From positions 806,001-870,000 of the forward strand of contig JALLLT010000002.1 of NCBI GenBank assembly GCA_025266875.1: 64,000 bases of DNA, in the 5' to 3' direction. Shown piece by piece: positions 11,305-24,161 of this stretch; positions within the stretch are counted from its first letter, which is position 1, and every line of letters starts with the position of its first letter. Under the pieces are notes generated by a model. That model was given only the letters and a program-made list of their open reading frames with translations. It searched no databases and had not been told where the DNA came from. Position numbers and translations under genes: made by a program. The DNA is from Fennellomyces sp. T-0311. Lineage: Eukaryota; Mucoromycota; Mucoromycetes; Mucorales; Lichtheimiaceae.

Positions 11305-14300
11305 TAGGGTCTTTTACTAGTTGTACTATGTACCAACTTATCTCACATTGTACTTCTGGCACAGCCCGTTTTATCCACAGTCAGTTTTTTCACAGAAACA
11401 CATAAATATCTTTGTTGTATCAAACGAAATAAGACAGTTAACTTGATCTCAAGAATCTTGATCATACATAGTCAAAAGCCCAAGTTAAGGGATTACATCT
11501 GTATTTCAACCTACATTGTGGGCCCTGTTTCACACAGAATTTCTCTACACAAACAATTTCCTTTTACTACAACGTACGGGCTACAAACTGATACACTTCC
11601 ATGGTATTATCCACTTCTGATTTATACATATTAGGATTTCCACTGTAAAAGGTAGGTATTTAAGTACCATTATTTACGGTAGTTATCATGTATAGTTAAA
11701 AATGTACGTATTTATATGCTGGAAGATGTTTGACCTGTTCCTAAAAGCATTAGGTCACTTCCTTGCGATTCGGGGTGTAGAATATAAATAGCTATGTATA
11801 GGTGGGTTACCATGTCTGAAAAAAATCCAAAAGTAATAAAAGCAAATGTAGGAAAACCTTGAAGTTTAGGGAAAATAGGTACGTGGAGACCCGCACTAGC
11901 AGCTTGAAGCAATTCCTCAGAAACCTGTCCGTCTTTCTGGTTGCCATGTATATCACGGAAAGCTGTTTTATAAATAATAAAGCGCCACTCATTATAAGTC
12001 TTCGTATATGATATAGCGAGGATACTAGTTTTCATGTATGTCGACACTTTCTTTTCAGCCGTTGACTCGAAACACGCTACAGAATAAGAGTGTATATAGT
12101 AGGTCGAAGCAGATACTATAAAGAGTTCCCTAGAGATATAACGCCTTTCCATCAGCTGTTGGACTATGATAACAACTTTTGTTTTATGAAATCCATTAAT
12201 CAAATTACCTATGGCCGTCTGACTTGATTATTTATAGGCGATCATATAGTTTGTGGTCGGCCAAGTGTATTAGCAAAAGTACGCTACTCATAAAGAAGTG
12301 CTTCGCATCGATACAGGACTTTGACTTGAGGAGAAGTAAATACCCTCGGCCTTAGTCCATTCTTGTTTAAAGGAGGTGTTGTTTGTTTATCCAGACTATT
12401 TAAAAAATAATAAATTGTGAGCAGATGGCGCCTGTAATCGATTGGCATTCTCTATATACTTGGATAAGAAAAAACAGGTTTTACCTATTTTGCCCTTCCC
12501 CACAAAGCGTTGAATGATTATGCTTCTTAATCGATCTATTAAATATTTACTTCCTTAATCATCAACGCTCCACCTGCTGAATTATCTTGCTTGGTGAACG
12601 TAATAAAATATTTTGAAGTTTCTGTGATTGAAACTATCTTAACGACAATGTTCCGAAATAGCGGTGTAGTAGTACCTATAACACTACTTGACTAACTACA
12701 ACATGGTATATATATACTGATCATGCAAGTCAAAGGAATACCCGGTATATATCCTTTTACCAATCTTCTGACTAAGTTAAGCTCATCTGCGTAATAATGA
12801 CAAAGCAATACTGGAAATCGTTGGAAGGTAGGTTAGAATTTAGTCCATTTGACATAATCAATTCTTTCAGATGCTATTAATACTACTTAAACCTAATCGT
12901 AAAAATGATCACGTATAAAATAAAGCTTTACTAAATGAATGTAAACTTAAAATGGGAGGACCTCTCCATAATATCTTTCCAGGAAATGATACCTTTTACT
13001 TTTACATAAATTTTTATGTATGGTCCCATCACTGCTTTATGTTATTAAATTGCCCAAGGCCTCAAAAGAGATATCAGTCGTTGTATATAGCATTAACTAT
13101 TGCTTCGGTAGTATAGGAAATCATAAATCCGATGAAGGTCTAACTGGCGATAAAAGAGAGACATTGCATTATATACGAAAATAATACCGTGGTTTGTAAG
13201 TAACTATAATTTACTACAAAGTAAATGTTTATTTGTGTTTGGCGAAGAGAAATTACTTCATAGGCACATAATAACTACATCGGACCTTCATGAGTCAAAA
13301 GCATCGAGCAGTAGCTTACCTTGTGTGCCTATTTACATCCTTCAATCATAATGTATACTTGATGGATCGCGCTATACTGAGCCACGGTACACTAACATTT
13401 CACTGGGGTGATGCTTTCATGGAAGGTTCTCGAACCGAAAGCTTGTGCATCGAGAACGTGCCGCCTTGTAAGTGCTGCATCCAGTACGACAATTACCAAT
13501 GGCGGACCAAAAAAGGAGCATATTGTACATAATTCAGAAGGAAATGATTATTTAACAATTTACCAATATTGCGTCGGACTATAAACCATGGATATGTACC
13601 TTTGCTATTGATGAAGACCCGGTCCATTTACGAGTATGAGCTAATATACAGAAAATTTGCAGCATCACCTACATATTCGTACCTCGTACCTCATCCATTG
13701 TTCTTCTTTTGAGTTGTAAGGGATAATGTTTGTTGAGGCATATACTAACGTCACCAATATTTTGCTATATACAGGTCTGCACTCTTATGCGATGGTTAAA
13801 AGGTCGACAAAATATGCATTCGGGCAACAATATATAAAACCACTGATTATTTACACGAGGTAAATTTGTGGTGTGATTGCAGTATTTATGTGTTTTTTTT
13901 CATACAAGGGTAACATGCATGAATTTCGCAGGTGCTGGTTGGAAAAATGGCATGAACGATATATCGGCGCCGGCTTCCGAGACTTCTGGCGACACCGCTT
14001 TTGTCAAGTGTGATGTGGGCTTCCAAAAATAGCCATTTTGCTTTTCTTGTTTGCGCCGTCCCTTAACGACCACCGATTTGATCTCTATCTCAAAAAAATC
14101 AGCGAAGTGTCCTCTTGCTGGACAGCTTCAGTCTTCATAAAACAAAGCCAAAAACGCGAAAAGCCAAGCATTACACCAGCGACAGCGTTGCTGCGCAACG
14201 CAAACATTGTCACACATGCTGTTTAACGACAGCCCACCAATCAAAAGTGGTGGCCAGTACGCGTCTTTGCCAACCCCCGAAGTGTTGCCCAGCAGCCGTA

Positions 14301-14450
14301 CTTGACGCTTTTTTGCATCTTTTCTTCAGTGGTTCCACATTCACGTTTGCTTGTTCGATCTCTCTCTCTCTCCCACCCCTTTAGCTCGACCAGAGTTTCC
14401 CCCAACGCCCCGTTTTATTTAAGTTATTGATTCATTGTCCACTGTTCGTC
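11305..14450. other. Long AT-rich gene-poor region
   Basis: The longest frame is 12203-11712 (-), 163 codons, with no recognisable domain. Nothing else looks coding. The last 100 bp before the RRM gene hold a CT-rich tract (14357-14372), typical of a fungal promoter and 5' UTR. Confidence 0.4.
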
Positions 14451-16085
14451 ATGGCCACCAAGACTGAACAAAAGCAGCAGCCGATTGTCGACGCTGCCCC
14501 AGCCGCTCCTGAGACTACAAAGAAGCCCACTGCCAATGGTGTAGCAGAGCTGGCTGAAGATAACAAGGTATGTAATCCGAGAAATAGCTTCATGATGGTG
14601 CTCGGATTGTAATGCCTTTCATCTCCAGGTTTTTGTCGGAAACTTGCCTTTCAAGACCAGTCAAGAAGCTCTGACCAAGTTTTTTGAAAGCGCTGGCAAA
14701 GTGTAATTAGGGGAATTGGGTTTGATGTGTTCGTTTGTCCGAGAAAACTAATCATCATCTTTTATGTTTTTAGTACGGAAGCTACCATCATTAAGCATGG
14801 CCGCCGTTCACTCGGTTATGGCTTTGTAGCCTTCGAGACTGCTGCCGAGGCTGAAAAGGCAAGAAAGGAGCTCAACAAGAAGGAACTCGAGGGTCGTGAG
14901 GTGAATGTTGAAGTAGCCAAGCCCAAGGCCCATGTTGAGAAGAAACAAGAACAGACGACGTCGTCAGAGGATGAAGGAGAGGCGCAGCCTCGTACTCGTA
15001 AAGCTGTAAGTAAAAGGTACACAGTGATCAGTCCTGATTTACGTAATTGAAACGTTTCCCATGCAGCGTCGTCGTTCGGCTCGTAAGTCCCGCGCCAAAA
15101 AGAAGGCTGCCGCTGCTGCTACCACCGCCGAAAACGAGTCCGCGCCCACCGAAGTTGCTACTAAGGATGTAAAAGAAGAGATCAAGGAAGAGGCCGCGCC
15201 CAAGAAGAAGAACCGTCGCGCGCGCCGCCGCAAGGCTGCCGAAGCTGCTGCGGAAGCAGCTAAGGAAGATCTGCCACCACCTGAGCCTTCCAAGACTACC
15301 GTGTTTGTTGCCAACCTGCCCTATGCTACAACTGATGAAGGCCTTTTAGCCGTATTCAAGGAGTACAAGGTTAAATCTGCGCAGGTGGCCCGTATGAAGA
15401 AGTAAGTTGCGTCAATGTTTTTATCGAGCTGCAGCTAACTCTGTCACATAGCGGCCGTTCCAAGGGTTATGGATTCGTTGATCTTGAATCTGAATACGAA
15501 CAGAAGCGCGTCTTAGATAATGTCAAAGATGTGGTGCTGGAGGATCGCGCCATTTATTTGAAGATTGCCATGTCCGAACGTTCCACGGCTGCTTTGAACA
15601 AGGAGGGTGATGCTGAGGTCAAGACCAAGGAGGTTCCTGCCGCAGCCGCTGCTCCTAAGGCCACTGAAAAAAAGGAAGAAGCTGCTGCTCCCAAGCCCGC
15701 CGAAAAGAAGGATGCTGCCTCTCTCAAGCCTACCGAGAAGCCTGCTTCTTCCAAGAAGGAAGCCACTCCTGCCACCAAGGCCGCTGAGAAGAAGGATGCT
15801 CCTCCTGCTGCTGCTGCTGCTGCTTCCAAGCCTACTGAAAAGAAGGAAGCCACTCCTGTTCCCAAGCCTGCTGAGAAAAAAGAAGCTGCTCCAACTCCCA
15901 AGGTCGCTGAGAAGAAAGAAGCTTCACCCGCGCCCAAGGCTGCTGAGAAGAAGGAAGTTGCTGGTGCTGCTGCCAAGAAGGAAGCCGTTCCTGCCCCCAA
16001 GGCTGCTGAGAAGAAAGATACTCCTGCCGCTGCTGCCTCCAAGCCAACAGAGAAGGCTTCGCCCAAGCCAGCAGAAAAGAAATAA
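14451..16085 (+). CDS. RNA-binding protein with two RRMs and a Lys/Ala-rich tail
   Basis: Five exons (14451-14567, 14629-14702, 14774-15005, 15067-15401, 15452-16085) join to 463 residues. RRM1 (about residues 40-115) has RNP2 VFVGNLPF and RNP1 LGYGFVAF. RRM2 (about 220-293) has RNP2 VFVANLPY and RNP1 KGYGFVDL. Between them lies a basic linker with RRRSARKSRAKKK and KKKNRRARRRK, likely nuclear or nucleolar targeting. The tail (about 295-463) repeats short AEKKE and PKPAEKK units, like histone H1 or nucleolar chaperone tails. Introns interrupt both RRMs. I infer an RNA-binding protein of ribosome assembly or mRNA packaging; no ortholog is named. The opposite strand of the tail is also open because of composition and is not a gene. 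Confidence 0.88.
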
Positions 16086-18051
16086 TAATGAAACTTTTTA
16101 TTGGAGACGATGTACACTAAACCAAATATCACAAAAAACAAAAGAAACGAGCTGTACATATCAATCTACACCAAAGCACACTTAATGAGTGTGCTCACCG
16201 CATACTTTTTAATATATCTCCCTCCGTTATTGAAACCAGATGGCAAGATATCTGTGCACAAGAGCTTATTAGCATGCATGGGAAAAATGTGTCAACAAGT
16301 GCTACGAGCCGAAAATATTTATTTTAGCGTTTCATTGGGCACTGCGTCTGGATTAGGCATAATTGAGTCCTTCACAAAATTCATATCGTCTCGAAAGATG
16401 GCCCCTCCCTCATGTTCTCCCGTTTTGACTAATGCTTGCGAACAAGTACATTAGGTGTAGTCACGAGAAAGAGTATAATCACCTGTGGTCATTCTAATAT
16501 TCAACTAATCCAGCCACCAATATAACAAATGGTGAAGTCGGCTTGTGCTTGATCCCAGGGCTAGCGGAAATTCAAAATCGAAGCCGACAAATATATAATC
16601 TCACTGGGTTCACTAATGCGCTAAAAGTATATCATTGTACACTAGAACGCAGATAAGCCAACCCTTCTTACACCAGTATGCTACTTATCGTACGTATGTA
16701 GTAGCATATGAGCTGAAAAGTCATTGACTCTTATGTCTGATACATATAACCTTTCCGCAGTAGATTGAAGAAAAGCAATGGACTGCAGGGCACAACTACT
16801 GTTGCAACAAGCCAACCTTTCTTCCTCCTCAAATGCCTGTGACTGGCGAAGGATATGTATTGGAATCATTATGGGTTGGTGTGATTTACATAGTATGAAC
16901 CGTGAGTACGTCCCTTTTACGTACGTAAATGATGACTTTTACAAAGAACTGCTTATATATTTGTAGCCAGTACCTAGACAGTTAATGAAATTAATCATAG
17001 CTGGTACGTAGCTTACTTGTTCAAACTCATTTAAAGGATTTAACAAAATATGTCATAGACTTTAAAAGGTATTGGAGCTATGGAAGGCTTACTCGTAGAG
17101 CTATAAGAAAACTAGTCCAAAGGTATATTGATAGTCGGATGACGACTTACAGTGCATTTTATTGGGCAATTACGGATAAATAATGCATTTCAAGAGAAGA
17201 AATGAATACGAAATCCGGAAGTAACTTGGGCTGAGGGTTCCGCAGCGGTTCCAATCACCCATTGTGGTTCTCCAAAAAAAATGCACACCTTATTAACGTA
17301 TTATGCCCATTCGTTTGTTTCTTAATGACATATTAGGTACAGTGTAATATAACTAAGTATACTAATTAGGTTGCACCCAAAGCCTTGGTACATAGCTCTG
17401 GTTCATGAAAGCGGCGCTAGTACCTGAGAATGTTGTACTTGCCACGTTACATTTTCGGTCATTCCTACAAAAGTTACACACAGGTACCTCTGTATGTGCT
17501 CAATCCAAGTTTAGAAACAGGTAAGTTAGAATTAACATATTTAAGTTCCTGGACATTGGCAGATATAGTTGACAGAGGCCCATGTACACACACTTCATTT
17601 TACCAGGTATTGACAGGGTGGCTGTCGATGCGGGTCCACTTGTATAACCATAAACTCATGTGAGCTCTATATTGGGTGTAGCAACTTTTAATCTGCATCC
17701 TCTGATACAACAGCAGCAGTAAACACGCAGGGTGTTGAAAACAACAGAGTTAGCCGATGGGTGGGCTGCTAGATCCAAGTGCTTAACCTCATGAGTAGTC
17801 AGAAGGGCGCCGATCGATGCGCTTAAATTAAGGTTGCCCTCTGCATCCTGGTGTGCAACCCTGCGTTATTAGAGGAGCCTTATATTGACTGCAGTACGAT
17901 GGCGCTAGTGCAGTCAAAAGATGATATTGAACTGCAGCCATACGGTAATAGTAACGATTGACAAGACCTATGTTAAAAATTTTTTTTGGCAATATATTTA
18001 CGAAGGAATTTCTTTTTGTACATGGAGTTTGCAGAGAGAGAGAAAAGGAAA
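16086..18051. other. Intergenic region, no gene seen
   Basis: About 2 kb between the convergent RRM and eIF4E-like genes. Only short frames of low coding character are present. 17690-17950 is richer in GC and CAG than the rest but shows no open frame of note. Confidence 0.4.
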
Positions 18052-20000
18052 CTATTTACTGTCAAAGTGTTTTTTATAACGAGAGGCATTCACCAATGTG
18101 CACAGATGCTCCGATAAGTGTTGACACAGCTTGCTCCTAAACGAACAACATGGATTAATATAAATATTAAGAAACAGAACCCAAGGATCAATTGGAAACT
18201 TACTTGAGAGTAGACATTGTACCCATCGACGCGGATCCGTCTAACCACAGTTCGATCCGATCACCTCGGGACCGTTTGGAGAGTACGACACCGACCATGC
18301 CGTCTTCGCTCAGTTTGCCACCCACAAACGAGGCCAGTACCCAATCAAACAAATCGTCTAAATCGGCTCTGGCGGGACACAAAGTCAAGCGACCACCGTT
18401 TTTATTGGTAACGTCTTCCCACATGGGAGCAACGCCCTTGAGAAAGCAGTAAAGGTTCTGATTATGTTGCATCTGCGAAGGTCTGCTGCACACCTGCTTG
18501 TAGCGCCGCCACCACGAAGAAAAGTCCCACACAGTTTGACAGTCGAACATGGGGCGGACAGTTGACATGTAGTTTGCAGTGGGCGTCTTTTGATGCTTCG
18601 TTGCAAGCGTCTCGCTAAAGTAAAACGTACATGTGTTGGGCAGCGGCATTGACGACGTTTTGGGGATGCTGTGTGTCTTCATGTACTCTTTGACGAATTC
18701 GTAACGTGTGGGATTTTCGCGTACTCGATCAGGGTCAGCCCACACAGGAAGCGTGTCATCGTCACTGTCCTCTTCAGGTTCCGTTTCTTCTACGTCGGGT
18801 TCTATATCAGGCTGTGTTTCTGATTTTTCTGCTACTGGGGAGGGCTCGTCTTCTTCATCAGATGATGAAGTGATGACGGTAGGTTCGTCTGATGGCGGGG
18901 GCGGCGTTGCCAAGGGACTGACGACGGGAGCTGCAAGTTGCGTGCAGAAATATTTAGTGGGCGGCACATATGACCTTACTTTCTCACAAACAACTTACCA
19001 GCAATAGCTTGCTTTTCGTCTGGCAGCGTTACCATGCTGGATGCAGCAGTACTACTCGTGCTGCCATTGCTGAACCGTCGACATATTTCTGCAGAGGAGG
19101 CAGTGGTGATAGCGTCGGAGATTGTCGATGCGCGACGGTGCAGGTCATCCGCAAGCATCTCTTCTGGGTCTGTGCGACCAGCTGTGTTTGCATACGGATG
19201 GTCTGTGATGGTTACCGCCGTCGCGTTACTGCCCCCCATCTCAGCCACCGACGTTGATGACGAACTAGATGCCGTGGGGCTTGTAGTCATGGCCGGGACC
19301 TGATAATAATGGTAGTACGCGTATTGCGGAGGCGGAGGTGGCAGAGGATAGTAACAAGGGTACTGCTGAATAGGTTCTGGATACTGCTGCGGGTGATGAT
19401 GATGATGGTGGTAGTAGTGTTCCGGGCGATGGGTTTGTGGAGTCACGGGCTTGCTGTTGCTGCTACGTCTGCAAGTTCATTTGTCAGTTGTAATCAAAAC
19501 ACACGCAATAAAAATTACCTCTGGGTGTGGTGTGATGAGTCATTGATTCTGGTCGTAGACAACGAAGACGTGCTACTGCTGCTACTGCTGCTTCCATCAT
19601 CGCTGGTATGTGCAGTTATCGGATCGTCGTATGGTTCCAACGGTTCTTTGGTCGTGGTTTCAAGCGGATCGTAAAGGCTCGCATAAAGCGACTTTCTTGA
19701 CGACCGACGAGAGTGAGGCTTTTTTGATACTGGCGGCATATGAATGGTTGCAGGATGCTCAAAGGGAGCAAAGATACTTCGCTCACTCATAGCCATTGTA
19801 ATTGCTGGACCATAGATGAGGTCATCGATGTGAGTTGCGCTGCATGGCTGGTAATAGCGATAGCGCGGCTGGTTGTGGTGTGGTCGTGGCGGAGCAGCGC
19901 GGGAGGGTGTGTGATGATTGTGGTATTGATTGTTCTGCCTTTTGTAGAATGGCTTGCTCGAGGTATAGTAACCGCGTTGGTGGTTATAAAAGCTGGTCAT
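18052..20000 (-). CDS. eIF4E-like cap-binding protein (class II-like) with long N-terminal extension
   Basis: Four exons (20000-19519, 19468-18999, 18930-18204, 18136-18052) give 587 residues. The last exon supplies the true C-terminus, ending RYKKHFDSK, which matches the end of the eIF4E fold. The eIF4E domain spans about 412-587: CTFYFSETLA, VWDFSSWWRRY, LYCFLKGVAPMWEDVTNKNG and LTLCPARADLDDLFDWVLAS. The PMWED tryptophan that stacks on the cap is kept. The other stacking position is Tyr (TANYMSTVRPMF) and the first Trp block reads CTFYF, as in the 4EHP/eIF4E2 class. The first 410 residues are low complexity: Tyr/His/Pro-rich, poly-Ser, a His run and an acidic stretch before the fold. Usual family members are about 210-250 residues. 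Class II proteins usually repress translation; that role is inferred. Confidence 0.85.
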
Positions 20001-20640
20001 GCTTTGAGTTAAAGAGGAGAAAGCTGTGTGGGAGAAAGAGGAAGAAGAAAAAAGGGCAAAGCAGATGGGAAGGCGGAGAATATAAGCTTCGTTTTGGAGC
20101 TCACGGGGTGGAGTGCGTCGCGAAAAAGAAAAGGTCATGCGGGCCTTCAAGCCTCTGCTGCTCTTGATACGGCAGTTCGGTGGCTCCCTCTCGCTCGCTC
20201 GCTCGATCGCTTTCTTTCAACGCACCCCCAACCCCAACTCCCGAACCTGTTTACACTCATTCCAAACAAACAAACTGTCTTTTCTCCTACCCGATCGCTC
20301 CAAACAACACAGGGGGATTGTTGGGCGCGGGCCACGACCGGAAAAGGAAGGTGGGCAGTCATTCCTGTAGTAAACAAGCCGCCAGCGATCACGAGTCATG
20401 GTCATTTCACGACTATCCTGTCATCATCATCGGTAATCTATCAGCAAACGAGCGTGGGGTGAGATCCAAAACAGCCGGATTCTCCCTGTTGTACGTCTGC
20501 TCCCTCTTGGACAATCTTCTCCTATGCAATCCCCATGCATGACAGCACTCCCTTCATTGCTCGTTTCTACACACGGCCCTTTCTCTCTCAACGCGTCTGA
20601 GTAACATCATTGGCGCCGCGTGTCACACACACGTACATAG
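20001..20640. promoter_or_regulatory. Upstream region of the eIF4E-like gene
   Basis: GC- and CT-rich compared with the surrounding DNA, with a CTCG repeat at about 20188-20208. This probably contains the promoter and 5' UTR. Open frames on both strands here reflect composition. Confidence 0.35.
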
Positions 20641-23600
20641 CTGGTTGTGTGTGTCCCAATCAGGATGGTAAGTTTTTTTTTTCCATTCGGCCGGACTAAC
20701 AGAATTCATATCACACCACCCCGTCTCTTGACTTCCTAGGAAATTTGCTAAAAATTCATAATACCACGTTTTTCTGTAACTTGGTATACTTTAGTAAGGA
20801 GATTAAAGTTTTCTATTTTCCACGATGTCCGTTCTTTGGAAACCGAAAAACCTCACGCATATGGTTACTGTAAAATGAATGATCATCTTTGTGTAACCGA
20901 GTATTGGAGATCGCCCCTCCTTTACAGCCTTTCCCCCCACAAAGTCGAGGCTACTGCAGTGTTTCATCAAAGATCTAATTACAATCTTCATGAGAAGTAC
21001 CGTATTACCCCGCTTATGTGCACCCGGTAAGGCGCCAGTATTGTACGTTTTTCTTATCTTGCTGCTGTAACACAAATAACCCAGCTGTTACCAAAGCAAC
21101 ATTAAGCATTATGCTTCTTCGCTTACTGTTGCACTGAAGTATCTCTTAAGCTGATGAACAAACAGAATGTCGCTTCTTCTTATAGTTCATGAAAGTAAAT
21201 TATTTTTCCGTTCTTTATTTTAAAAAGCAAGGCGTACGTTATCTCGATTTTTTATTTATTATTCCAAAGAGAAATCCCGCAAATGTTTCGTATCAGTGAC
21301 AATATCCAAAGTGATTTCGTGAGACGTCGAAAGCAACCACAAAGTATCCCTTTTTGCATCACTATTCTAAGCTTAATACTAAAAGGGGGTTGATGCCCGT
21401 GCATCATCCAGCATATCTTTTTTCTCACAGTAAAAATAAGTGTGCAGCTCCTTCCGGTTTTTTAAACATTGGCTTCTGTGGTTTAGAGCAGCTCACTCAC
21501 ATGGTACGATAGTTTCACGAACTATCGGACAACATCTATTAAGAAGATTTGGCACAGAAATACGCAGATACACACCTATTACAAAACCATATATAGATCA
21601 TCAAGCTCATGTTCCAATTTAATTTTTTCAGGCAGAAAACGGATATAGTTATTTCTAAAAATGTAACGCACAGACCCAGAGAACAACATTTGCTCTGCAA
21701 AATTACTGAGCCCTTCACTATACTCTGCAATTTGTAACGGCATCCCAGATAATCCATAGGTAAATACTATGAATAGTGTCTCACTCAGATAATAATTGAG
21801 ATTCTCCATTCGCTCTAGACTTTCACTCGCACTTATCTTGTAAGGGCTTTACTATGACGGGCGCTACAAAAATTGTGCACGAGACTCCACTACGAAAACA
21901 AGGCATGAAGTGGACCACTGTGGGCGACTTTAAAATTGTATTACGCAGCTGAACTGCGATGAAATCCGTGGCGACATAAAAAAGAATAAATGGAACGTAA
22001 AAGCGACCTGGTTTATCAAATAAAGCGGTGTATTATTAAAACTTTGGGATGTCAGCCCATATTCAATATAAAGAAAATGGTGTCGAAGTCTAACAAATAC
22101 CTCGTATGCCTGGGGTTTCAGATAGACAGTAAGCAGCCTTATTATTTGTATGATTTAACTTGCTCAGAACAGCTATAGCTACATTATCCATCACGGCAGC
22201 TTGATGGCCTCTATAATTTATATCTGCACATCACGTGGATTGATTCAGACTTTGTTTACATCCTAAAATGCTGTATATCATGTCTTAATTTAGAAAAAAT
22301 GGAATGTCATGGCTTTGGTATCCTTCATAAAAATAAAAACGTTCATATTGGAATACTTGTCAAAACTAGGAAGGCCGTCGGTGGTTCTGGCTGTTCCTTT
22401 AGTGATCACCGTTATGGTTGGGTCTCAGAAAATGAAACGGAAAGAAGTTTCTTTTGTGTTGTGCGCCTTAGTAGAGGAAAGATTTTCCTCTCATGCGTAC
22501 TATGTAGACTATATTGTACGTAACATGTCCTTATCCAAATGTGATTCTGACATGTCTGCACAATCAAGTCTATCTTCATTTACGGTGAACCTTCGCTTTT
22601 TTTGTGGTGGCTAAAACGCCAAAAGTGAAGTAAAGAAAGTTACTATGAAATATGAGCGGATAATGCATAAACAATATAGAGAAGAAAGCGAGGGTGAGAG
22701 GTTCAGTATAAAAACCACGGTCATACGGTGATTCATTAGCATACAGAGCAAACCTTCCACTTTTGAGTAAAAAGTTATGTGTCTGCCGTAGGGGGAGCCG
22801 TGTGTCCGGTGCGAAGCACGCAATACCAGTACGATTCTTCTCGCATAACAGGTACGTAGCTGTGATAAAAGTTTGTTATGGAGGCAAAGTAATGGGAATA
22901 GAATGAGTGAGTTAACTGAAGATGATTGACAAAGCTTACTGGCTTGGTAAAACAGAAGATAAGGTCGGAATATCTGCGTTGTACTTAAACGGTTTATTTC
23001 GATTGATACGTATTGTTATACTATTCGAGAAAGGGTTGTGTAAAGATTTAATACGTATATCAGGTAATTGTGCAAGAAGTTGAACAATATATAAGTTGCA
23101 AGAAAAACTTAACAGTCAGTTAAAGCAAAATTCAATGTGGGATAAGTTACGTGGATCATGCATAGGTTGCAGCGGGAAAGGATGCTAGTGCAGCACAAAG
23201 TATGACAGCAGAGAGTTTTCGTACCAATGTACGTACTCAAAAGACAGTAAAGTATAGGAAGCATGCAATGCTCGTATTCGCACCGAAAGAAAATTGGTTG
23301 TTTAGGTGAATCTCCACAATGGTTTTGCCATACCACAACGTACCGGGCACTTTCCAGATCCTCTGACTCCTCACCGGATCAAACTTGCATTTCGACATCC
23401 ACTTCCAAGGAAGCTGATATGGGTAGAATATGGGTTATCAATAAATAGGTACATTCAGCGGTAAGAACTAGCACTTAGGAACTTTGTATTCGCCCACTGG
23501 TTTTTGACATGCTCTATACGGTACACCGATACGAATATGTGTGCAAATATACAGTTGTGTCGGACAGTCGCGGCAAACATTCAACCCCATTGATATCTAT

Positions 23601-24161
23601 TACAGTTGTTTCCTGCAATCCACCAATGATATTTGACTTAATGCAAAGACATACAGGCATTGGATTCAGTCGGATACGTGTATTGCATAGTTTTCACCAG
23701 TACTGGCAAGACTTTTCTGTAGGGATTTAGCAATAGCGCAGTAGTAATCCACGCTGTATAATGCAAAAATGTTTATGATCATCGACTTGGTACTCCTTTT
23801 ATGCTACATAAGAAATATCCTCTACTGTGATAATCATCCATTACTACTACTGGTATAACGGCATGGTGACTGATAAAACTGAGTTACGGCACTGACAAGC
23901 TAAACTATGGTGGTGAAGCACGTATGATGGAGGCTATACAGCAGAAACATGATTCCAGCAGCCAATACGCAGCATACAAGGATGTGTTCCCATATTCCAA
24001 GCGAAAGCTACTTCGTTAATCCAATCAACGTGTTGCTTCTCATGAACCATTTTAGCACTTGATGTAGCTACTTTATTTTTGACGCAAATACAAGAATGAG
24101 CAAGGTGGATCAAGATACACTGGAACGATATCAGGATTGGGGGGGGGGGTTTGGCTTTGAC
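20641..24161. other. Gene-poor region with one decayed repeat-like segment
   Basis: No intact gene is seen. A segment at about 22351-22420 is similar to 26498-26567 (see the decayed sequence there). A 76-codon frame at 21809-21579 (-) has no recognisable family. An 11-G run lies near 24139-24149. Confidence 0.4.
22351..22420 (-). repeat. Decayed repeat-like segment related to 26498-26567
   Basis: GAATACTTGT, AAGGCCGTCGGTGGTTCTG and TTAGTGATCACCGT line up with the second locus at about two thirds identity. The minus-strand reading is similar in both (ITKGTARTTDGLPSFDKYS here). Probably relics of one repeated coding sequence. Confidence 0.45.

Noticed and set aside
11712..12203. 163-codon minus-strand frame
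   Set aside because: Longest frame in its region, but no domain, no signal peptide and AT-rich neutral codon use; a frame this long can arise by chance in 64 kb.
15554..16159. 201-codon minus-strand frame opposite the RRM tail
   Set aside because: An Ala/Ser/Phe-rich shadow produced by the repetitive Lys/Ala codons of the real gene.
16540..16590. GTCGGCTT / AAGCCGAC inverted repeat
   Set aside because: Short arms, no T run or other terminator or element features, and eukaryotic context.
21579..21809. 76-codon minus-strand frame
   Set aside because: Hydrophobic and plausible-looking but isolated, with no motif or convincing neighbouring exon.
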